IMG/VR virus record: IMGVR_UViG_3300035661_000009
Span: 1-64,000 of that record
From: a virus
Direction: 5' to 3' (one strand)
Length of the DNA stretch: 64,000 nt
Shown here: one piece after another, positions 24,746 through 32,949 of the stretch
How positions within the stretch are numbered: the first letter of the stretch is position 1
How the letters are laid out: each line of letters begins with the position of its first letter
The notes under the pieces: model-generated
Told to the model about the DNA's origin: nothing
Database searches by the model: none
The model's input: only the letters and a program-made list of their open reading frames with translations
Translations under genes and position numbers: made by a program

Positions 24746-25783
24746 ATGAATCAAGGCCCCTTCAACAAGAATTGTGAACTTTTACTCATTCATATCGAAA
24801 ACATGAATAATGGTAAAATGAAGAAATGCAATGCGACGACGACTTACTTGGCTAAAGCTATTGGCAAATCAGAGCGTCAAACATATCGGTATTTAACCCA
24901 TTTACAAAAGAATGGATTAATCGTTCGAGAAACCAGCAAGCTATCAAGAGACAAGAAGAGGAACAATCTCTATAAGCTTCGCAGCATTAAAACGACAGAA
25001 AAGGTGGAAAAACATCCACAGAAATATGATATATTGAGCTTAACGTTTAATAAGGAGCTTCATGGTCGTGTACGCAACCGTATGACTAAGGAAGTTACTA
25101 ATGGAGCGTTCTCAACCCCAAACTTAGGGAGCAAGCCTAAAACAGTTAAAATAGAGGCAATGTCTTTTGCGCCAGCAAACTTTACTGTAGAAAAGGTTGC
25201 AGAAGTCGTTAAGAATACAACTTACATAGCCTATCTACCTCCAGTAGAGATCAAGGAAGTAAAAGATAACATGACTATTTACGAAGAAAACATGAAGAAG
25301 ATTGAGGAAGAGAAGAAGAACTCGACCTTCCGCAAGTCTCTAGCCGAAAAGGGCATGGAATTTAAAGAATATAAGAAAGAAGACTTCATCAGTAAGGAAG
25401 AACTTGAACGACTAGACGCTGAACAAATCTTTAATTCAAACAGAGACAAGGAAGCAGAAAAAATCCTTATTGACAAGAATCTTGGGAAACTAGCGTCTAA
25501 GGGCGAGAACGTAGAAATTTTGGTTAAACATACAATAGACAATTATAGAGCTATTTATGCCAGATTAGAAGAGTTTTGCCCAGAAGAAGATTTTGAAATT
25601 CGTGATAGAATGGAAATGTTCGCACAGAATAGTATATTTGAAAACGGGAAATATATGTATACTCTGAATCTTGGACGTAGTTTGAGCTACAAGCTAGACA
25701 TATTCGATTATGTACCTTGGAGTAAGGACCACAAGAATTTTGAGATATACTTAGCATTTATGAAGGAAATGGGGAAAATTTAA
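24746..25783 (+). CDS. Winged-helix DNA-binding protein, probable early regulator or replication initiator
   Basis: First gene of the rightward arm. ATG 24746 (345 residues) has GAGGA just upstream; a longer in-frame start at 24686 lies within the control region and is rejected. Residues about 9-66 (TTTYLAKAIGKSERQTYRYL, then THLQKNGLIV) form a winged helix-turn-helix like those in replication initiators and MarR/ArsR-type regulators. The middle is coiled-coil and charged (MKKIEEEKKNS and similar), and the C-terminus is Tyr/Phe-rich. Its place next to repeated boxes suggests it binds them, as an initiator or regulator. It is TAATG-coupled to GroEL. Confidence 0.6.
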   Translation: MNQGPFNKNCELLLIHIENMNNGKMKKCNATTTYLAKAIGKSERQTYRYLTHLQKNGLIVRETSKLSRDKKRNNLYKLRSIKTTEKVEKHPQKYDILSLTFNKELHGRVRNRMTKEVTNGAFSTPNLGSKPKTVKIEAMSFAPANFTVEKVAEVVKNTTYIAYLPPVEIKEVKDNMTIYEENMKKIEEEKKNSTFRKSLAEKGMEFKEYKKEDFISKEELERLDAEQIFNSNRDKEAEKILIDKNLGKLASKGENVEILVKHTIDNYRAIYARLEEFCPEEDFEIRDRMEMFAQNSIFENGKYMYTLNLGRSLSYKLDIFDYVPWSKDHKNFEIYLAFMKEMGKI

Positions 25784-27954
25784 TGAATTCTTATAGAAAA
25801 GCAAAAACAGTAGCAAAGGATATGTTAGTTAATGGTCCAAGCCTTGAAAAGAAGGTCTTAGACACAATGAAAATTATTTCAGATATGGTTGGCTCAACAT
25901 TGGGCCCCAGTGGTAGGCCGGTTCTAATCGAAAGGCAAGAGTACGGTCTGCCTCACATCTTTACTAAAGACGGTGTAACGGTGTTTCGCAATCTTGGTTT
26001 TCAAGACCCCACTGCCCATGCAATTATGGAGGCGGCAAGAGACGCCTCGGTAAGAACCGCCTCGGAAGCTGGCGACGGGCCACAGCCTTTATGGAGTAAG
26101 ATCCTAACTCCGGAAGGATTTATTTTTATGGGTGCTGCTCGTAAAGGAATGAAAATTTGCGGAACCAACGGAACTATTCAAGAAATTATAGAGGTTTACG
26201 AAAAAGGGGCTAAAGAGATTTGGCAAATTCATTTTTCAAAAAATAGAATTGTAGAATGTAGTTTTGACCATTTATGGTCTGTAAAACATGAGTTTTATGG
26301 AAAAATAAGCAAAAAAACACAAATTATAACCACCAGAGAATTATATAGAAGGCTTAAATTAGGAATGAAATCTTTTACTCCAAACTTCATGGGGGAAGGA
26401 GATGGTGATGAAGTAATAAGAATCACTCCTACTAATAAAGTAGGTGAAATGCGTTGCATTAAAGTAAGTAATCCAGATAATCTTTATATAACGGACAATT
26501 TTGTAGTTACTCACAACACAACTACCGCCACTGTTTTAGCGGAAGCTATTGTTCGTCGTACACATGAGTATTGCAAGAAGCATCCAACCGTCTCTCCACA
26601 AAAAGTAGTTCGCCATCTAGAAGAAGTTTTTTCTTCGAGTATTTCTCCGTTTATTAAAAGCCATAGTATGGAAGCGGATGAACAAATGCTTAAGTCTGTA
26701 GCTAAGTTATCAGCTAACGGCGACGGAGAATTAGCTGACGCAGTTATGAGGTGCTTTGATGTTATTGGCGATGACGGCAACATTATAATTAATGAACAAT
26801 CAGGCCCCTCAGCTTATGAGGTGGAATTCACCAAGGGATATCCCATAGGAATGGGGTATGAGGAAAGCTGCGGTAAGCTATTTCCTTTGTTCTTAAACGA
26901 TAAGAAGAATAACCGAACCTTCCTAGAAAAGCCTGTATTTTTACTGTATTTTGGTGCAATTACACAAATACAGACTATAGAGAAATTAATGCAAACCGTA
27001 GGTAGTGCATGGGAAAATCCACAACACCACGACCTCGAAAAGCCATTTAACTACAATGTCGTTATCGTAGCTACTGGATATTCAGAAGCCGTACTAGGAG
27101 ATTTATCGGCAAACTTCTCACATCCTCACACTATTAACGTTTTCCCATTATTAACTCCAAAATCACCCGTTAGTAGCGGTGAAATGCATTTTCTATATGA
27201 CTTAGCGGCAGTTACCGGAGCCACGGTATTTGATCCTATTGGTCGCCCCATAGAGAACGCAACCTTGCAGGACCTAGGTTATGGTATTGAATCGTTTGAA
27301 GCTACCAGATACCGCAGTACAATTCTTGGGTTATCAGATGATACATTAATAGAAGTTCGGGCTGACGAGCTTCGAGAGTCACTAAAGACCTCTGATAGTA
27401 AATATGATTCAAGCTTTATTCAAGAAAGACTAGCTAAGCTTACTTCTGGTATCGCAAAGCTTAAGGTAATCGGCCCTTCCAACGGTGAATTACGTGAAAA
27501 GCGAGATCGTGCAGAAGATGCTACGTTCGCTGTACGTGGAGCTAAGAATCACGGCTGCTTACCGGGCGGTTGCTGGACGTTACTAAAGGTTAGCCAAAAC
27601 CTACCAGATAATGAAATTAATAATGAGATACTAATACCTGCATTAATGGAACCTTTAACTAAGATTTTAACTAATTGCGGTATGCATACTGAAGAAATAG
27701 ATGAAATTGTACACAAGCTAAGCAATACGGATTCACTTGTTTATGACGCAATGCAACATCAATATGTAGATGCGCGTCATTCCGGTATTTTAGATAGCAC
27801 TCCTGCTGTTTTAGAAGCAGTACGGAATTCAATCTCTATAGCCAGTATGTTAGGTACGTTAGGTGGTTCAATAGTATTTCGTCGGGACGAACAGATGGAA
27901 CTATCAGAAGCTCAAAACGCTGTTGAAGCTGAAAAATCATTCTTAGGTGACTAA
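25783..27954 (+). CDS. groEL: GroEL-like chaperonin interrupted by a class 3-type intein
   Basis: ATP-driven folding chamber, likely used for phage structural or replication proteins. The 723-residue precursor loses a 146-residue intein (residues 100-245) to leave 577. Motifs are TLGPSGRPVLI (39-49), TKDGVTV (61-67), AGDG joined after splicing to TTTATVLA, which is the nucleotide-binding GDGTTT loop, AEDATFAVRGAKNHG, PGGCWTLL and DSTPAVLEAVRNSI. These match GroEL equatorial and apical landmarks. The apical region is divergent from E. coli. It has no Gly-Met tail. A candidate GroES-like gene is at 20931-21215 on the other strand. It is TAATG-coupled to its neighbours. Confidence 0.87.
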   Translation: MNSYRKAKTVAKDMLVNGPSLEKKVLDTMKIISDMVGSTLGPSGRPVLIERQEYGLPHIFTKDGVTVFRNLGFQDPTAHAIMEAARDASVRTASEAGDGPQPLWSKILTPEGFIFMGAARKGMKICGTNGTIQEIIEVYEKGAKEIWQIHFSKNRIVECSFDHLWSVKHEFYGKISKKTQIITTRELYRRLKLGMKSFTPNFMGEGDGDEVIRITPTNKVGEMRCIKVSNPDNLYITDNFVVTHNTTTATVLAEAIVRRTHEYCKKHPTVSPQKVVRHLEEVFSSSISPFIKSHSMEADEQMLKSVAKLSANGDGELADAVMRCFDVIGDDGNIIINEQSGPSAYEVEFTKGYPIGMGYEESCGKLFPLFLNDKKNNRTFLEKPVFLLYFGAITQIQTIEKLMQTVGSAWENPQHHDLEKPFNYNVVIVATGYSEAVLGDLSANFSHPHTINVFPLLTPKSPVSSGEMHFLYDLAAVTGATVFDPIGRPIENATLQDLGYGIESFEATRYRSTILGLSDDTLIEVRADELRESLKTSDSKYDSSFIQERLAKLTSGIAKLKVIGPSNGELREKRDRAEDATFAVRGAKNHGCLPGGCWTLLKVSQNLPDNEINNEILIPALMEPLTKILTNCGMHTEEIDEIVHKLSNTDSLVYDAMQHQYVDARHSGILDSTPAVLEAVRNSISIASMLGTLGGSIVFRRDEQMELSEAQNAVEAEKSFLGD
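26080..26517 (+). other. Class 3-like mini-intein in GroEL (146 aa)
   Basis: It begins with Pro (PQPLWSKILTPEGF) rather than Cys, Ser or Thr and ends FVVTHN before Thr+1. In intein numbering, W66 lies in the block B motif SFDHLW, C126 in block F (MRCIKV) and T144 in block G (VTHN). This is the W-C-T triplet of class 3 inteins, which splice through the internal Cys. No homing endonuclease domain is present. It interrupts the GDG/TTT nucleotide loop. Confidence 0.82.
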
Positions 27955-28217
27955 TGGCTACTTATAGATATTTTTGCCCTACCTGCAATAAGCCTCAAAC
28001 TAGGTCTCTTTCCCCCGAAGACGCTAAGAAAGAAGTTCTTTGCAGGAAGTGTCAAACTGTAATGAAAAGAAACAAAGTAGATAGCTTTACTACGATTAAG
28101 GAAACTATTGACAACGGCATTATGCTCCGAAAAGTAGAGCAAATTGCTGGAGCTAACGAGCAAATTCATGAACGTGAGTTTCTAGATAGACAAAAGAAAG
28201 AAAAAGATACCTTATAA
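27954..28217 (+). CDS. Small zinc-ribbon protein (FmdB-like)
   Basis: This 87-residue protein begins MATYRYFCPTCNKPQ and has a second pair CRKC, forming a CxxC-CxxC zinc ribbon in the first 40 residues. The remainder is a charged helix (HEREFLDRQKKEKDTL). This resembles the FmdB/regulatory zinc-ribbon family often found as small phage proteins. It is TAATG-coupled to both GroEL and the SbcC-like gene. A DNA- or protein-binding accessory role is likely, but the specific function is not known. Confidence 0.6.
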   Translation: MATYRYFCPTCNKPQTRSLSPEDAKKEVLCRKCQTVMKRNKVDSFTTIKETIDNGIMLRKVEQIAGANEQIHEREFLDRQKKEKDTL

Positions 28218-30205
28218 TGTCAAGAATAAAGCTTAAAAACATAAAAATGAAGGCTTTTCGGAGCTTTGTTGATTCTCAAGACTCAGGAGAGTTACCTGAG
28301 TCTGGAGTTATTGGTATTTTTGGTAAAAATCTTGATACCGGTGGCAGCAATGGCAGTGGTAAGAGCAATTTTCACCTAGCCATCCCTTACGCTTTCGGGT
28401 ATTCTCATATCCCATCAACTGAATTACAAAGTTATCTTACTGAAGATAAGATGCAAGTCTCTCTCACCTTTGAATATAACGGGGATGCTTATGAATTGAA
28501 CCGTGGAGAGGTAAATTCATTTACTAAAAATGATGAAACAACTATTGGGGCCAAGACTGTAAAGACCAAGGTTGGAGAGTTATTGCCAATCAGTTTAGAT
28601 CTGCTCGATGCATTAACTTTTAGACCGCAGAGAAGCTTTGGTCGATTTATGTCTATGGTGGACAGTGATAGAAAAGAGTTTCTTGGTCAATTACTTAATT
28701 TAAATACTATAGATCAAGCAATTTACGACTCAAAAACTTCGATTGAAGCAAAAGAGAATGGGCTAGAAATGACTAAAGCTCGTTTAGCTGGTTCAAGGCA
28801 AGCTATCCCAGTGGTCCAAGAACCAAAGCTATACGACACCGAGACCGAAGGGAAGAAAATAGAAGAGTTAGACATACAAATTCAATTCTTAGAAGCCGAA
28901 CTTTCTTTCCTTAATACAAAAGCTGAGAACTGCAAGGCGAAGATCAATAAGATTAAAGAAGTTAAGCCGGTGTTTGTCACGCCTTTAGTCGAAGAAACGA
29001 CTAAAATTGACATAAAAATCAGTGAATTGCGCGCAAAAGACAATAGAATTAAGACTGAAATAACGGAAAAGCGTAAAAAGATTGAAGCAAATATCAAAAA
29101 GAATGAATTAGCTATTAAGAATAAGTTTAACTTCTATATAGACCTTCAATCTCAAATTCGTTTTTTAAACGAACATATACACCACTTACAGAATAATACA
29201 TGTAAAACCTGTGGTCAAGAATGGAAAGCTCCAGATACGCTGGACTCTTGTATAATTCAGCTAAAAGACGTAGAAGCGGCTAATTTAATTAACACAGCCC
29301 TTAGAACCGAACTTGAAAACACTACCTTTGCTGAATCAGAAGGTATTATCAAAGAGATTCAAGGGCTAGAATTAGAACTCCGGAACGTGCATAAACGCAT
29401 TAATCTAGAAAGAGATACAGCTGAGTACGAGTTCAATCAAAAGAATAAAGAAAAGATTGACGCCTTACTTACCGAAATTTCTCCCATACTACAGGAATAT
29501 AAAGAAAAGAGACTTCTATATGAAACTCTTAATATGCAACTAACCGAATCTCGTGTAAACGTTTCATATCAAAATGGAGTTAATCAAGAAAAGGTCAAGA
29601 AATATAAAAACGACCTCCTCGCGGCGGAAAATCTTCAAAAACAAGTAACTATATTAGAAGATTCAATAATTAAGATAAGTCATGAATTAAATCTAGAAAG
29701 AGACTTCTCCGCTATGCTTAAGTCGTTTCTTAATAACATAATGGAAGAGGTTTTACTTGAAATAGCCCAAGAGACTAATAGTAAACTCGCTAAACTCAAC
29801 AATACTAGTTCTATTGTAGTTGAGTTCAAAACAGAGAAAGTAACTCAGAAAAACACAATTAAAGAGGAAATTCGACCCATTTTATACAAAAATGGTAAAG
29901 AAGTATCCATAAGATCTGGTCTATCTGGTGGACAATTTGCTAGCGTAGAATGGGCGGTAGATCTTGCCATTAATAACGTCATATCGAGGCGTACAGGCTT
30001 CAATCCGGGGTGGATGGTACTAGATGAGCCATTCCATAACCACGACCCCATAAGCCGGGAAAGCTGTTTAGAGCTATTAAAACAAGAAGCGGAAGACAAG
30101 CTTATTTTTATAATTGAACACTCAGTCGAAACTAATGAATTATTTGACAAAAAGATATTAATTGAGAGCCGGAACGACAAATCTGCCGTCAAGTCGCTCA
30201 TTTAA
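28217..30205 (+). CDS. SbcC/Rad50/gp46-like ATPase subunit
   Basis: Partner of the SbcD-like nuclease at 19954-20931. This 662-residue protein has Walker A GGSNGSGKS (42-50), a long antiparallel coiled coil, a zinc-hook-like CKTC near residue 330, an ABC signature LSGGQ near 569 and Walker B MVLDEP near 600 with a downstream IIEHS. It drives DNA end resection. The coiled coil is short compared with cellular SbcC (about 1050 residues), as in phage gp46 (about 560). It is coupled to the zinc-ribbon gene (TAATG). Confidence 0.88.
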   Translation: MSRIKLKNIKMKAFRSFVDSQDSGELPESGVIGIFGKNLDTGGSNGSGKSNFHLAIPYAFGYSHIPSTELQSYLTEDKMQVSLTFEYNGDAYELNRGEVNSFTKNDETTIGAKTVKTKVGELLPISLDLLDALTFRPQRSFGRFMSMVDSDRKEFLGQLLNLNTIDQAIYDSKTSIEAKENGLEMTKARLAGSRQAIPVVQEPKLYDTETEGKKIEELDIQIQFLEAELSFLNTKAENCKAKINKIKEVKPVFVTPLVEETTKIDIKISELRAKDNRIKTEITEKRKKIEANIKKNELAIKNKFNFYIDLQSQIRFLNEHIHHLQNNTCKTCGQEWKAPDTLDSCIIQLKDVEAANLINTALRTELENTTFAESEGIIKEIQGLELELRNVHKRINLERDTAEYEFNQKNKEKIDALLTEISPILQEYKEKRLLYETLNMQLTESRVNVSYQNGVNQEKVKKYKNDLLAAENLQKQVTILEDSIIKISHELNLERDFSAMLKSFLNNIMEEVLLEIAQETNSKLAKLNNTSSIVVEFKTEKVTQKNTIKEEIRPILYKNGKEVSIRSGLSGGQFASVEWAVDLAINNVISRRTGFNPGWMVLDEPFHNHDPISRESCLELLKQEAEDKLIFIIEHSVETNELFDKKILIESRNDKSAVKSLI

Positions 30206-30208
30206 CCC

Positions 30209-30237
30209 TTGCCATAGCACACCCGTGAGTGTATATT
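30209..30237 (+). promoter_or_regulatory. Sigma-70-type promoter
   Basis: TTGCCA (30209-30214), a 17-nt spacer and TATATT (30232-30237) match consensus at 5 of 6 bases in both hexamers. Transcription would start near 30244, upstream of the 93-residue gene at 30273, giving a short leader. Confidence 0.65.
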
Positions 30238-30252
30238 GTCGGTGTAGTTAAA

Positions 30253-30262
30253 CACTAACCCA
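30253..30262 (+). promoter_or_regulatory. CACTAACCCA box upstream of start codon
   Basis: CACTAACCCA lies 10 nt before the ATG of the gene at 30273, which lacks a clear Shine-Dalgarno. Similar boxes precede the genes at 30596 and 35924. It could be a ribosome- or protein-binding leader element; the meaning is not known. Confidence 0.35.
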
Positions 30263-30272
30263 GAAAGAAACA

Positions 30273-30554
30273 ATGCCTAGACCAGCAAAGAACCCAGAAG
30301 AGAAGTTTTTAGAATTACCCCAAGATTGGCGTACCAAAGTTGAAGCCCTATCTATTGATGATTTAAAGAACGAACTAATGGTAGTGGTAGATAACGAGCG
30401 CGAGAACCTCAAGAACAAGGACGAAGACCAGCACCTAAAAGAAGCTAAAGAATCCTATACAGACGCTGCTGCTCAATATAAAGAAGCCAGTAAGGCTCAT
30501 AAACTAATGATTAACTACGTCCTTCGCATCTTAGGAGACAAAGGCGCAGTTTAA
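30273..30554 (+). CDS. Hypothetical charged helical protein
   Basis: This 93-residue protein follows the promoter at 30209-30237. It is strongly charged, with a central coiled-coil-like helix (NERENLKNKDEDQHLKEAK) and a C-terminal hydrophobic helix. There are no Cys residues, signal or known motif. It is followed by the endonuclease VII-like gene. No function is assigned. Confidence 0.5.
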   Translation: MPRPAKNPEEKFLELPQDWRTKVEALSIDDLKNELMVVVDNERENLKNKDEDQHLKEAKESYTDAAAQYKEASKAHKLMINYVLRILGDKGAV

Positions 30555-30564
30555 TTTTGACTTC

Positions 30565-30573
30565 TGCTATAAT
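30565..30573 (+). promoter_or_regulatory. Extended -10 promoter TGCTATAAT
   Basis: Perfect TGnTATAAT, with no good -35. The predicted start is near 30580, about 16 nt before the endonuclease ATG, so this inserted gene appears to have its own promoter. Confidence 0.6.
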
Positions 30574-30595
30574 CTACCACTAACCAAGGTAGATT
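30571..30595 (+). promoter_or_regulatory. Perfect 8-bp hairpin ending at the endonuclease start codon
   Basis: AATCTACC and GGTAGATT are exact inverse complements separated by 9 nt (containing the CACTAACCAA box at 30578-30587), and the right arm ends one base before the ATG. The left arm overlaps the -10, so the promoter's own transcript would contain only part of it; read-through RNA would form all of it and hide the ribosome site. Confidence 0.5.
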
Positions 30596-31081
30596 ATGTC
30601 AATTCATTGCAACGCTTGTGATACAGATAAGATTTCCGAATTATTCCCTAAACCTAAGAAAAATAAAAAAGGTGAATTAAAATACGGAAACTGTAAACAA
30701 TGTATCGCATCGAAAAGTAGACGATTACGTTTAAAAAATAAATTCAATATATCAGAAGAGGAATATTTAGCTATTCTTTCACTACAAGATGATGTCTGTG
30801 CTATATGTAAAAATCCTCCAAAATTTAATAAGAATCTAGCTGTAGATCACGATCACAAAACCGGCCTCATTAGAGGCCTTTTGTGTTGGGGCTGTAACAA
30901 AGCTTTAGGTGTTTTTAGAGACAATTTGTTCAAATTTGAACAAACAGTTCTTTATCTAAGATTGCCTCCAGCTACTCAAGCTTTAGGCGAAGAAAGATAT
31001 GGTTTAAAGGGCCGTGTTACCAATAAAGCGGCTACCGTAAAGAAACTAAACAAAGAACTGTTTGAAAAAAAGAAAAAATAA
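30596..31081 (+). CDS. Endonuclease VII-like HNH (likely free-standing homing) endonuclease
   Basis: This 161-residue protein begins with a zinc ribbon (CNACD and CKQC), then the endonuclease VII/HNH core: VCAICKNPP, LAVDHDHKTGLIRGLLCWGCNKALGVFRDN, where the DHDH and N make the catalytic His-Asn-type site, and paired Cys hold a zinc. The basic C-terminus may bind DNA. In phages this family acts either as a Holliday-junction resolvase (T4 gp49) or as a homing endonuclease. An own promoter, short leader hairpin and position between unrelated genes favour homing. It is TAATG-coupled to the RNR gene. Confidence 0.82.
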   Translation: MSIHCNACDTDKISELFPKPKKNKKGELKYGNCKQCIASKSRRLRLKNKFNISEEEYLAILSLQDDVCAICKNPPKFNKNLAVDHDHKTGLIRGLLCWGCNKALGVFRDNLFKFEQTVLYLRLPPATQALGEERYGLKGRVTNKAATVKKLNKELFEKKKK

Positions 31082-32943
31082 TGACACCATCCAATAAGAT
31101 ATTATCAGATTTAGTAAGTTTTAGAACGTATTCAAAATATATACCTCATCTAGAACGTAGAGAAGTATTGCCGGAAACTATTAACCGTGTAATGACAATG
31201 CACTTAGATAAGTTCCCCAAGTTAAGTAAGCCTATTATGAAGGCTTTTAAGAAGGTCCATGATCTAGAAGTTATGCCAAGCATGAGAACGTTGCAGTTTG
31301 CTGGCGACCCTATTTTGAAAAATTCAGCTAGAGGCTATAATTGTTCAGCAACTACAATTACCCACCCGAGGAAGTTTTCTGAAATATTATTCTTATTACT
31401 TTCAGGCACAGGAGTAGGATATTCGCTACAAAAGCGTCATATTAGTCAGCTACCTAATATACGTCCAACTACTCAAGAAGGCCGCTTTGTAGTTCAAGAT
31501 TCGATTCAAGGGTGGTCACAAGCTACTCAAGTTTTGATGGATGCTTATTTTTATGGCACAATACGTCCAACCTTTGATTTTTCAGACATTAGTCCAAAAG
31601 GTACTCAATTAAACACAACTGGAGCTAAGGCTCCAGGCCCGGAACCGTTGAAGTACATGTTAAATGAAGTAGAAAAGCGCCTTAAATTTGCCATTGGCCG
31701 TCAACTTCGTAGTATCGAAGTTCATGACATTATCTGCATTATTTCAGATTGCGTCCTTGCTGGCGGTATTCGCCGTAGTTCATTGATTGCTCTCTTTGAT
31801 AGAGATGATTATGAAATGTTGAAGTGCAAATCTGGCAGTTGGTGGGAAAAACACCCATATCGAGCTAGGGCCAATAACAGTGCCGTATTAATGCGAGGAG
31901 AAGTAACTAAGGATGAGTTCATGGAACTTTTTCGAACTTGCAAAGATAGTAACGCTGGCGAGCCAGGGTTCTTTTGGACTAATGATTACGACCTTTTAAC
32001 TAATCCGTGCGCTGAAATTTCATTAAATCCAGATCAATTCTGCAATCTAACAATAGTAAATCAGACAGGGATTCTCAGCAAAGAAGATTTTTTATCGAGA
32101 ATATACAGTGCGACGGTATTAGGTACGATACAGGCATCTTACACAAATTTCCCATATCTGTCCGAAAGCTGGAAACGTCAGACAGAAGCTGAAGCCTTGC
32201 TTGGTATTTCATTTACAGGAATCGCCGATAGCAATGGTATAGTTACCGCTGAGTGGTTAAGGGAAGGGGCTAAGCTAGCTTTAGAAGTAAATGCAGAATT
32301 TGCTAAAAAAATAGGAATTAATCAAGCAGCTAGAATTACTGCAATTAAACCAGAAGGATCGAGTTCTCTTGTATTAGGGTCTTCATCTGGAATCCATTCC
32401 AGGAAGTCTAAATACTACTTACGTCGTGTTCAAATCAATAAAGATGACGCAATGTATCTCTATTTATTAGCCACAGTACCTAATCTAATAGAAGATGCCA
32501 TTGGCGTACCCAATACTGCGGTAATCACCGTTCCACAGGAATCTCCAGATAACGCCCCTACAGAAGATAAAGAGACCGCTATGCAATTATTCAATAGGGT
32601 GATGATGTATCAAAGGAATTGGATTACTCCGGGGCATCGTTCTGGTAAAAACAAACATAACGTAAGCGTAACCATTACTCCAAGAGAAGATGAATGGTCT
32701 GAACTAGCAGAAGCTATGTGGGATAAGCGAGACCTTTATACAGGGATTAGTTTGTTCCCGTTCGATAATGGCTCATATCAGCAAGCTCCTTTTGAATCTT
32801 GTGATAAAGATACTTTTGACAAGTATTACAGTCAGGTAAAAGAACTCGATTTAACTCAGGTTCGTGAACGTGAAAATCTGACAAATATGATAGAATCAGT
32901 TAGTTGTGCTGGCGGCGCATGTGAAATAACATGGCTCAAGTAA
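31081..32943 (+). CDS. Adenosylcobalamin-dependent (class II) ribonucleotide reductase
   Basis: Reduces ribonucleoside triphosphates to deoxy forms with B12 as radical source, with no metal-containing small subunit needed. The 620-residue enzyme resembles the monomeric Lactobacillus leichmannii RTPR type. C88 (YNCSATT) and C321 (FCNLTI) are the reducing pair, and C310 in NPCAEISL is the thiyl radical site, with E312 nearby. C-terminal CAGGACE gives the redox C609/C614. It is slightly short compared with cellular RTPR (about 740). It supplies dNTPs together with ThyX and dNMP kinase. No NrdA/B genes are seen here. Confidence 0.9.
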   Translation: MTPSNKILSDLVSFRTYSKYIPHLERREVLPETINRVMTMHLDKFPKLSKPIMKAFKKVHDLEVMPSMRTLQFAGDPILKNSARGYNCSATTITHPRKFSEILFLLLSGTGVGYSLQKRHISQLPNIRPTTQEGRFVVQDSIQGWSQATQVLMDAYFYGTIRPTFDFSDISPKGTQLNTTGAKAPGPEPLKYMLNEVEKRLKFAIGRQLRSIEVHDIICIISDCVLAGGIRRSSLIALFDRDDYEMLKCKSGSWWEKHPYRARANNSAVLMRGEVTKDEFMELFRTCKDSNAGEPGFFWTNDYDLLTNPCAEISLNPDQFCNLTIVNQTGILSKEDFLSRIYSATVLGTIQASYTNFPYLSESWKRQTEAEALLGISFTGIADSNGIVTAEWLREGAKLALEVNAEFAKKIGINQAARITAIKPEGSSSLVLGSSSGIHSRKSKYYLRRVQINKDDAMYLYLLATVPNLIEDAIGVPNTAVITVPQESPDNAPTEDKETAMQLFNRVMMYQRNWITPGHRSGKNKHNVSVTITPREDEWSELAEAMWDKRDLYTGISLFPFDNGSYQQAPFESCDKDTFDKYYSQVKELDLTQVRERENLTNMIESVSCAGGACEITWLK

Positions 32944-32949
32944 GGATTT

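Noticed and set aside
31081-32943. Possible intein in the ribonucleotide reductase
   Set aside because: Phage RNRs are frequent intein hosts, but this sequence reads continuously through NPCAEISL and CAGGACE with no splice blocks.
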